A DNA stretch of 36,590 nucleotides from Rhodoplanes tepidamans (GTDB lineage Bacteria; Pseudomonadota; Alphaproteobacteria; Rhizobiales; Xanthobacteraceae), in the NCBI RefSeq assembly GCF_030813915.1, contig NZ_JAUSUJ010000039.1:1-36590 (forward strand). The letters run 5' to 3'. The position numbers were made by a program, and so were the translations under genes. The notes under the pieces were generated by a model. The model made no database searches, was not told the DNA's origin, and saw only the letters and a program-made list of their open reading frames with translations. Of the stretch, positions 31,227-36,590 are shown in pieces. Position 1 is the stretch's first letter. Each line of letters begins with the position of its first letter.

Positions 31227-31610
31227 ATGGCTCGATCCCTGGCGCGAGGCGAGAAGCCGCTCGACTGGGTGGGCTCGTCCAAGCGCGACTTCATCGCCTT
31301 CCCGGGTCCGGTGAAGGACGCGATGGGAAACGCCCTCGGGCTCGCCCAGTTCGGCGGCAAGCACCCGTCGGCAAAGCCCTGGAAGGGCCAGGGCCCCGGC
31401 GTGTTCGAGGTCGTCGAGGATTTCCGCGGCGACACGTACCGGGCGGTCTACACCGTGCGGTTCAAGGAGGTGGTCTACGTTCTCCACGCATTCCAGAAGA
31501 AATCGCCGAGAGGCATCAGGACGGCGCAGGTCGACATCGATCTCGTCGAACGTCGATTGAAGATCGCGCAGCAGGATTACGAGGCTCGCCATGGCACCAA
31601 GAAAAGCTGA
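31227..31610 (+). CDS. RelE/HigB-type toxin (phage Gp49-like)
   Basis: The 127-residue protein begins MARSLARGEKPLDWVGSSKRDFIAFP at ATG 31227, chosen since the palindromic operator ends just before it. It contains the family features LGLAQFGGKHPSAKPWKGQGPGVFEVVEDF, TYRAVYTVRF and EVVYVLHAFQKKSPRGI, typical of Gp49-like HigB/RelE toxins, which cut translated mRNA. Toxin precedes antitoxin, as in higBA. It overlaps the antitoxin by 20 bp. Confidence 0.92.
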   Translation: MARSLARGEKPLDWVGSSKRDFIAFPGPVKDAMGNALGLAQFGGKHPSAKPWKGQGPGVFEVVEDFRGDTYRAVYTVRFKEVVYVLHAFQKKSPRGIRTAQVDIDLVERRLKIAQQDYEARHGTKKS

Positions 31611-31944
31611 AAAGCACGAGGCCGATGCGACGATCACGCGCGGCACCGGCAACGTGTTCGCCGACCTCGGTTTCGAGGATGCCGAGGAGCGCCAGACCAA
31701 GCTGCGGCTGGCCCACGCGATCAACCAGGTGATCGCCCGCAAGCGCCTGACCCAGGCCGCCGCCGCCGAGAAGCTGGGCATCACCCAGCCGAAGATCTCG
31801 GCGCTGGCGAACTACCGGCTCGGCGGCTACTCGGTCGAGCGGCTGATGACGTTTCTCACCGCACTCGACCAGGACGTGGAGATCGTGATCCGGACCAAGC
31901 CGCGGTCACGCGCCGCGGGGCGGATTTCGGTGGTGGCGGCGTGA
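31591..31944 (+). CDS. XRE-type antitoxin (HigA2-like)
   Basis: The 117-residue antitoxin overlaps the toxin gene by 20 bp. A flexible N-terminus with NVFADLGFEDAEERQTK-RLAHAINQ is followed by a helix-turn-helix (KRLTQAAAAEKLGITQPKISAL) and YSVERLMTFLTALDQDVEIVI, the usual HTH_37/XRE layout. It would neutralise the toxin and bind the palindrome upstream. Complete; the tail after EIVIRTKPRSR is short and basic. Confidence 0.93.
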   Translation: MAPRKAEKHEADATITRGTGNVFADLGFEDAEERQTKLRLAHAINQVIARKRLTQAAAAEKLGITQPKISALANYRLGGYSVERLMTFLTALDQDVEIVIRTKPRSRAAGRISVVAA

Positions 31945-31969
31945 GATCGCAGGGCGGGTCAGGCCTACT

Positions 31970-32001
31970 GGCGGATGACGGCGCCGCGCGCTTAATCCGC
32001 C
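31970..32001. repeat. Dispersed intergenic hairpin
   Basis: The arms ggcggat and atccgcc flank a cgcgcgcttaat-type core and are followed by cctacggg; this resembles the common ggcggattaagcgcgcag-type intergenic repeat of alphaproteobacteria (from memory). It joins the XRE antitoxin gene to the VapC remnant. Confidence 0.55.
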
Positions 32002-32012
32002 CTACGGGCTCG

Positions 32013-32099
32013 AACGGCTGCACCGCGGTCACCGACAACGCGAAGGATTTTTACGGCGTCCCGGTGATCAACCCGGTGCGCGGAGAAGGAGCGAAGTGA
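32013..32099 (+). pseudogene. Detached VapC C-terminal fragment
   Basis: The frame ending at TGA 32097-32099 encodes NGCTAVTDNAKDFYGVPVINP, then VRGEGAK. It matches residues 117-140 of the VapC at 30614-31042 (NGCTVVTDNEKDFVGVPVINP) at nearly every position. The rest of the gene is absent; the fragment begins directly after a dispersed repeat. It is a leftover of a second, slightly diverged vapC. Confidence 0.82.
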
Positions 32100-32335
32100 T
32101 CGTGCCTGTCCGAGTTCGGGGGATGTGTGGAGTCGAAGGCGATCCGATACCGAGATCCTTCGACCCATCTCTCGTGTCCTTGAAAAGGAAGTATGAATGG
32201 AGTATTTTTAACAATGGCCGTCTCGCCAGACCTGTCGCCGGGTCAAAGCTGACATTCTGTTAGATACATTCGACCTTCGTAAATTGGTCGATGCGTAATC
32301 GGCGAACATCGACCCAGATACGAAGGATCGAACTC

Positions 32336-33139
32336 ATGACATCCATAGCACTGTCTGATTCTGGCCTGCGGGCTATGAAACGCGCGCTTGTCGCCCGTTT
32401 TCCAAACGAAAAGTCGTCCCACTTGAGCGAGGCGCTGGCTGCAGCGTGCGGTTTCGGTACATACGCGGCGTTGCGGGCCGCGGTTAGAGCGAATCAAATA
32501 AGCCATCCGAGTTTTGTGCTACTCGACGAATCCGCGTTTCTTGCTCGCCGCGAAAAGCTGACCGGCCGCACTCCGACGCCAAACGAACGAAATATGCTAT
32601 TCGATACGCTACCGATCAAAGACAACAGCCACATACTTAGGACATCTTCTTCCAAATTCAGAAACGTTGACTATTCGAAGTCTTGTCGACTGCGGGCTTG
32701 GCGAAACGCTATGGTAGCCGGGATTAACGCCAGCCTTGCTCGGCAATTGTTCTCACTGCGTCCAGGTGACAACCGCTGGCCTGGAGTCTCCCGAGACAAC
32801 AATATTCGGCAACAGCCGCATGTGTTCCGATTCGAAATCGAAGAGATTCCTGCGATCGCGTCCCTGTGGGATGCCGGATGGGATGAAATCTCGGTCCACG
32901 TGGCATTTTGGCCCACCGACGAAGCCGAGCATCGGATCCCAGCCGCAAACGCAGGCTTCCACGCCGGCGAGTTATTCGCATCTGGATGGCTTGAGCGTCG
33001 CAACGGGGCATGGCTTCAGGTCGCATCGGACAGTGGAAGAAACTGGAGTTTTCACTGCCGAAAGCAGCGTTTATCCAGGGCATCTGCAATAACCGTACAC
33101 CCAGCCGGATATGCAGATCGAGGAAGCTTCATACTTTAG
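32336..33139 (+). CDS. Accessory hypothetical protein with lower GC content
   Basis: The 267-residue protein starts at ATG 32336 (MTSIALSDSGLRAMKRAL). The N-terminal 50 residues (LRAMKRALVARFPNEKSSHLSEALAAACGFGTYAALRAAV) resemble a helical module found in proteins of plasmids and integrative elements (recalled, not searched). The rest, with FRFEIEEIPAIASLWDAGWDEISVHVAFWPTDEAEHRIP, is not recognised. Its codons use A/T in third positions much more than its neighbours, a sign of recent transfer. No signal peptide or membrane helix. Function unknown. Confidence 0.6.
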   Translation: MTSIALSDSGLRAMKRALVARFPNEKSSHLSEALAAACGFGTYAALRAAVRANQISHPSFVLLDESAFLARREKLTGRTPTPNERNMLFDTLPIKDNSHILRTSSSKFRNVDYSKSCRLRAWRNAMVAGINASLARQLFSLRPGDNRWPGVSRDNNIRQQPHVFRFEIEEIPAIASLWDAGWDEISVHVAFWPTDEAEHRIPAANAGFHAGELFASGWLERRNGAWLQVASDSGRNWSFHCRKQRLSRASAITVHPAGYADRGSFIL

Positions 33140-33171
33140 GTAAATGTTTCGCTGCCCTCTCCTTTGTAGGA

Positions 33172-33199
33172 TGGGTTAGGCGCAAAGCGCCGTAACCCA
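33172..33199. repeat. Dispersed intergenic hairpin after the low-GC gene
   Basis: The stem TGGGTTAGGCGC-AAA-GCGCCGTAACCCA has a single bulged base. A related piece with gtgggt...acccac arms follows at about 33222-33255. Similar gtaggatgggttaggcgc repeats are widespread in proteobacteria (from memory). It separates the low-GC gene from hicB. Confidence 0.6.
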
Positions 33200-33267
33200 C
33201 CACTTCTTTTAGAAAGCCCAGCCGGTGGGTAACGTGCCTTCGGCGCTGACCCACTCTACGCGCCGCG

Positions 33268-33486
33268 TCACTCAGCGGCGGCGATGCCGGGTCGATAACG
33301 AGGCGGCGGTATCGGCAGCCCGTTCTCCCGCGCGACATCGAGCCAGGCCTCCATGGCGACGCGCAACTCGGCGACGGCCGCCTCCGGGGTCGGACCATGT
33401 GCCGCGCACGGCTCGAGATCCGGCGCCTCGGCGATCCAGGCGCCGTCCTCGTCCGACCAGGTGACCACGATCGCGTAGCGGTTCAT
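33268..33486 (-). CDS. hicB: HicB-type antitoxin
   Basis: The 72-residue HicB-like protein begins MNRYAIVVTWSDEDGAWIAEAPDLEPCAAHGPTPEAAVAELRVAMEAWLD, the partial RNase-H-like fold that binds HicA. It is short: the DNA-binding C-terminal domain of larger HicB proteins is missing, as in the minimal HicB group. Its ATG overlaps the HicA stop (ATGA). It is the second gene of the operon, as usual. Confidence 0.9.
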   Translation of the reverse strand: MNRYAIVVTWSDEDGAWIAEAPDLEPCAAHGPTPEAAVAELRVAMEAWLDVARENGLPIPPPRYRPGIAAAE

Positions 33487-33749
33487 TCGCCCGGACCCAG
33501 CGTGAGGTTGCATCGCCGGATGATATCCCGAAGCTGGCGCACTTGGTATCGCTTGGCGTTGCTCCCATCCGGCTGAACCGGGAACGGGCGCCCGACTGCC
33601 GGGTTCAGCCAAATGCGATGGCTTCCCTTCTGTGCCTTCAGCACAAAGCCGAGCGCGAGCAGCAACGATTCGAAATCCCGAAACGAGACGGTTCCCTCAC
33701 CGGAGAGAACCCGTTCGTAGATGCCGATGAGCGCGCGCCGCGACACCAT
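33483..33749 (-). CDS. hicA: HicA-type mRNA interferase toxin
   Basis: The 88-residue protein carries the dsRBD-like HicA fold, with the key histidine in KGSHRIW (the usual GSHHxF motif with R in place of the second H), then FPVQPDGSNAKRYQVRQLRDII. HicA cleaves mRNA and tmRNA independent of ribosomes. Its start is 24 bp after the guaA stop on the same strand, so it may be read through from guaA. Followed by hicB with a 4-nt overlap. Intact. Confidence 0.9.
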   Translation of the reverse strand: MVSRRALIGIYERVLSGEGTVSFRDFESLLLALGFVLKAQKGSHRIWLNPAVGRPFPVQPDGSNAKRYQVRQLRDIIRRCNLTLGPGE

Positions 33750-33773
33750 CGAGCATGGCCTCTCCCCGCCCCC

Positions 33774-35324
33774 CTACTCCCACTCGATCGTCCCGGGCGG
33801 CTTGCTCGTCACGTCGTAGACGACGCGGTTGACGCCCTTCACCTCGTTGATGATGCGGGTGGCGGCGTGGCCTAAAAACTTCATGTCGAACGGATAGAAA
33901 TCGGCCGTCATGCCGTCCGTCGAGGTGACGGCGCGTAGCGCCACGACGTAGTCGTAGGTGCGGCCGTCGCCCATCACGCCGACGGTCTTGACCGGGAGCA
34001 GCACGGCAAAAGCCTGCCAGATGTCGTCGTAGAGGCCGGCGCGGCGGATCTCTTCGATATAGATCTCGTCCGCATACCGGAGGATTTCGAGCTTTTCCGC
34101 CGTGATCTCGCCCGGGCAGCGGATCGCGAGGCCGGGGCCGGGGAACGGGTGGCGGCCGACGAACACGTCGGGCAGCCCGAGTTCGCGGCCGAGCGCGCGG
34201 ACCTCGTCCTTGAACAATTCGCGCAGCGGCTCGACGAGCTTCATGTTCATGCGCTCGGGCAGGCCGCCGACATTGTGGTGCGACTTGATCGTCACCGACG
34301 GGCCGCCGGTGGCCGAGACGCTCTCGATCACGTCCGGATAGAGCGTGCCCTGGGCGAGGAACTCCGCCCCGCCGAGTTTTTTGGCCTCCTGCTCGAAGAT
34401 GTCGATGAAGGCCTTGCCGATGATCTTGCGCTTGTCTTCCGGGTCGGTGACGCCGTCGAGCGCCTGCAGGAACTGCTCGCGCGCGTTCACGTGGACGAGC
34501 GGGATGTTGTAGTGGCCGCGGAACATGGCGATCACCCGCTTGGCCTCGCCGCGGCGCAGGAGGCCGTGGTCGACGAACACGCAGGTGAGCTGGTTGCCGA
34601 TCGCCTCGTGCAGCAGCACGGCGGCCACGGCCGAATCGACGCCGCCCGAGAGGCCGCAGATCACCTTGCCGTCGCCGACCTGGGCGCGCAGCTTCTCGAT
34701 CGCCTCCTCCTTGAAGGTGCGCATCGTCCAGTCGCCCTGGCAGCCCGCCACCTTGCGCACGAAGTTGCGCAGCAGCAGGGCGCCGTGCGGCGTGTGCATC
34801 ACCTCGAGGTGGAACTGGGTGCCGTAGAAGTGGCGGGTCTCGTCGGCGATCATCGCGATCGGCGCGTTGGGCGAGGTGCCGACCACCTTGAAGCCCTCGG
34901 GCGGGCGGGTGACGCGGTCGCCGTGGCTCATCCACACCGGATACTTCTCGCCGACCTGCCAGATGCCGTCGAACAGCAGGCTCTCGTCGGTCACCTGCAC
35001 CTCGGCGCGGCCGAACTCGCGGTGGTGGCCGCCCTCGACCAGGCCGCCGAGCTGGTGCGCCATCGCCTGCTCGCCGTAGCAGATGCCGAGGATCGGCACG
35101 CCGGCCTCGTAGAGCGACTTCGGCGGCAGCGGCGCGCCCGCCTCGTGCACCGAGGCGGGGCCGCCGGAGAGGATCACGCCCTTCGGGCGCATGGCCTCGT
35201 AGGCCTCGGCCGCCTTCTGATAGGGTACGATCTCGGAATAGACCCCCTCCTCGCGCACCCGCCGGGCGATCAGCTGGGTGACCTGGGAGCCGAAGTCGAC
35301 GATCAGGATCTTGTCGTGTTTCAT
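33774..35324 (-). CDS. guaA: GMP synthase (glutamine-hydrolysing)
   Basis: The enzyme converts XMP to GMP with ATP and glutamine in the cytoplasm. The 516-residue protein is full length: class I amidotransferase domain (Cys82 in GICYGEQ, His172 and Glu174 in QFHLEV), ATP-pyrophosphatase domain with SGGVDS (226-231), and the C-terminal dimerisation domain ending KPPGTIEWE. It differs from the usual QFHPEV by Leu for Pro. The 3' end of guaA is a known chromosomal hotspot for island integration, and an accessory TA region lies directly beyond it here. Divergent from the aat-like gene. Confidence 0.97.
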   Translation of the reverse strand: MKHDKILIVDFGSQVTQLIARRVREEGVYSEIVPYQKAAEAYEAMRPKGVILSGGPASVHEAGAPLPPKSLYEAGVPILGICYGEQAMAHQLGGLVEGGHHREFGRAEVQVTDESLLFDGIWQVGEKYPVWMSHGDRVTRPPEGFKVVGTSPNAPIAMIADETRHFYGTQFHLEVMHTPHGALLLRNFVRKVAGCQGDWTMRTFKEEAIEKLRAQVGDGKVICGLSGGVDSAVAAVLLHEAIGNQLTCVFVDHGLLRRGEAKRVIAMFRGHYNIPLVHVNAREQFLQALDGVTDPEDKRKIIGKAFIDIFEQEAKKLGGAEFLAQGTLYPDVIESVSATGGPSVTIKSHHNVGGLPERMNMKLVEPLRELFKDEVRALGRELGLPDVFVGRHPFPGPGLAIRCPGEITAEKLEILRYADEIYIEEIRRAGLYDDIWQAFAVLLPVKTVGVMGDGRTYDYVVALRAVTSTDGMTADFYPFDMKFLGHAATRIINEVKGVNRVVYDVTSKPPGTIEWE

Positions 35325-35500
35325 GGCCGAGGGGTTAGCGGATCACGCGTCCCGCCGCAATCCGGAGCGCCCGCAACCCCCGGTGAATTCGTGTGCAATC
35401 CGGCCGTCGCGCCCCGTAACGGTCCATAAAGGCGGACCGGCGAGGATGCGGCCGAACGGCCGTCGCGGCCCCCCGTGCGAGCGCCGAGCGAGACACCCCC

Positions 35501-36424
35501 ATGACCCCGACCACGGCCGTCGCCGATCCCGCCCCGGATTCGCCCGGAGCCTGCGACGCGCGCCGCCGCGCGCTCTTCCACGAGAGCCTCGGCCAGCGCC
35601 TGCAGCGCGTCGCGCTGGGCACCGCCTGGGCCCTGAAGCCGCCGCGGCTGCAGGGCCTGCCCGGGCTGGCCCGGCTGTGGGCGCTCGACCTCGTCGACCC
35701 CGCCGCCGGCCTGCCCGACCCGGACCGCACCGTGAACCCGTTCGGGATCTGCGGGATCGTCCACGACCCGTCGCCCGCCACCGTGCTGGCGGCCTATCGG
35801 GAGGGGCTGTTCCCGTTCGCCCATGTCGGGCCGCTGAAATGGGTGTCGCCGGCCGAGCGCTGCATCCTGCGGCTCGACGAGCTGCACATCGCCAAGCGGC
35901 TGCGCCGCCAGATGCGCCAGGGCCGCTACACGGTGACGTTCGACCGCGATTTTCCGGGCGTGATCACGGCCTGTGCGGGCCGGCGCGAGGGGCGCTGGCA
36001 CCTCACCTGGATCACGCCGCGGATCATGCGGCTCTACGCCGACATGTTCGACGCCGGCCAAGTCCACTCCTTCGAGGTGTGGAACGAGGCGGGCGCCCTC
36101 GTCGGCGGCGGCTACGGCGTGGCGGCGGGCGGCGCGTTCTTCACCGAGTCGCAGTTCTCGCACGAGCCCAACACCTCGAAGATCGGCTTCACGGTGCTGC
36201 ACTGGCATCTGGCGCGGTGGGGCTTCCGGATCGACGACGGCAAGTGGCCGACCCCGACCATCCTCGACATGGGGTTCCGGACGGTGCCGCGGGGAGAGTT
36301 CCGTGCGCTGCTGGCCGACGCCCCCGCCCTGCCCGGCAAGCCCGGCCGCTGGAGCGTCGAGACCGACCTCGCCACGGTCGCCGCCTGGCAGCCGGGCGGC
36401 GCTGGCAAGCCCGACAAGGATTGA
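35501..36424 (+). CDS. Leucyl/phenylalanyl-tRNA-protein transferase-like protein
   Basis: The 307-residue protein resembles Aat, which adds Leu or Phe from tRNA to the N-terminus of proteins in the N-end rule pathway. It has YREGLFPF, LKWVSPAERCIL, the TWITPRIMRLYADMF region, HSFEVWNEAGALVGGGYGVAAGG and FFTESQFS. An extra N-terminal region of about 80 residues is present. The canonical IDCQ motif is IDDG (244-247), so the Gln thought to be catalytic is Gly. It may therefore be a divergent acyltransferase and not a normal Aat. The start ATG 35501 is the first Met after an untranslated GC-rich leader. It is divergent from guaA. Confidence 0.75.
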   Translation: MTPTTAVADPAPDSPGACDARRRALFHESLGQRLQRVALGTAWALKPPRLQGLPGLARLWALDLVDPAAGLPDPDRTVNPFGICGIVHDPSPATVLAAYREGLFPFAHVGPLKWVSPAERCILRLDELHIAKRLRRQMRQGRYTVTFDRDFPGVITACAGRREGRWHLTWITPRIMRLYADMFDAGQVHSFEVWNEAGALVGGGYGVAAGGAFFTESQFSHEPNTSKIGFTVLHWHLARWGFRIDDGKWPTPTILDMGFRTVPRGEFRALLADAPALPGKPGRWSVETDLATVAAWQPGGAGKPDKD

Positions 36425-36590
36425 TACCGCGCCCGGGTGACCCGTTCGCCGTCATTTCCGGGGCGCGGCGAAGCCGCGAATCCGGAATCCAGCGGCAATC
36501 TCGGAGTTCTCGGCTGGATTCCTGTATCTGTCGGCTGTCACTGGCATAGTGACGAGCTGACGGAGACCGCTCGTTGGATTCCCGGCCCTG
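36425..36590. repeat. Dispersed repeat at the window end
   Basis: It contains a CGCGGC-GAA-GCCGCG hairpin (36464-36478), then a perfect 10-bp inverted pair GGAATCCAGC (36484-36493) and GCTGGATTCC (36513-36522). The cgtcatttccggggcgcg-type start resembles common Bradyrhizobiaceae-type intergenic repeats (from memory). It continues beyond the window. Confidence 0.6.

Larger units (their letters stand above)
31945..32335. other. 391-bp gap: repeat, VapC tail and AT-rich spacer
   Basis: No complete gene is supported. It begins with a dispersed-repeat hairpin (31970-32001), then a VapC C-terminal remnant (32013-32099), then an AT-rich segment from about 32130 with a tcgaagg/ccttcga pair (32133-32139 and 32157-32163). 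The latter probably holds the promoter of the gene at 32336. Confidence 0.55.

Noticed and set aside
34149-35429. A plus-strand open frame opposite guaA
   Set aside because: It is an antisense shadow of a highly conserved gene.
1-36590. CRISPR arrays, tRNA or rRNA genes, insertion sequences with transposase
   Set aside because: No regularly spaced repeats, no cloverleaf-like CCA-adjacent sequence and no transposase or integrase ORF were seen on reading.

Overview
This window reads as a chromosomal segment of a very GC-rich alphaproteobacterium, most likely in the order Hyphomicrobiales. The evidence is uniform high-GC codon use, frequent GTG starts, a GapR/DUF2312 nucleoid protein, a CtrA-like box, a Phd/VapC and HigBA complement, and dispersed two-hairpin intergenic repeats of the kind seen in Bradyrhizobium and Rhodoplanes relatives. 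Genus is inference only. I saw no rRNA, tRNA, CRISPR array, transposase or integrase.

Layout. Positions 1-1760 are a decayed patch. It holds two copies of a DUF4258-plus-small-partner gene pair (the DUF4258 member is frameshifted in one and 5'-truncated in the other), a coiled-coil protein, and three to four copies of a BIME-like repeat. Positions 1838-6883 hold a glycosyltransferase-like gene, citrate synthase (gltA), a higBA toxin-antitoxin pair, an F420-type LLM oxidoreductase, gapR with a clear terminator, and a paralogue of the coiled-coil protein. Positions 6911-13851 hold a secreted subtilase with a long Gly/Pro-rich region, a beta-helix protein, a potassium-channel-like protein with a C-terminal zinc ribbon, two small genes and a chemoreceptor. 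Positions 14168-19416 hold a small Cys-rich protein, a GH13 trehalose-synthase-like enzyme, a thioredoxin-fold/CcdA-like fusion, a degenerate peptide deformylase, a YgjV-like membrane protein and an Spx/ArsC-family protein. Positions 19719-25409 hold a Na+/H+ antiporter, a DUF72 protein, a secreted protein with an internal duplication, and a trypsin-like protease fused to a DNA/RNA non-specific endonuclease. Positions 25608-29953 hold a phd-vapC pair whose toxin has lost an internal block, an aldo/keto reductase, an SDR, an antibiotic-biosynthesis-type monooxygenase and a GGDEF diguanylate cyclase.

Positions 30040-33770, just beyond the 3' end of guaA, form a toxin-antitoxin islet: a TetR C-terminal remnant, vapBC, a RelE/HigB-type toxin with XRE antitoxin and palindromic operator, a detached VapC tail, a lower-GC orphan gene, and hicAB only 24 bp behind guaA. 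The window ends with guaA, a divergent aat-like gene and another dispersed repeat.

The theme is housekeeping genes interrupted by small mobile or decaying toxin-antitoxin modules: five recognisable pairs plus several remnants. The most unusual individual genes are the protease-nuclease fusion, the peptide deformylase that lacks two of its three metal ligands, the aat-like transferase that lacks the conserved Gln, and the vapC with an internal deletion.
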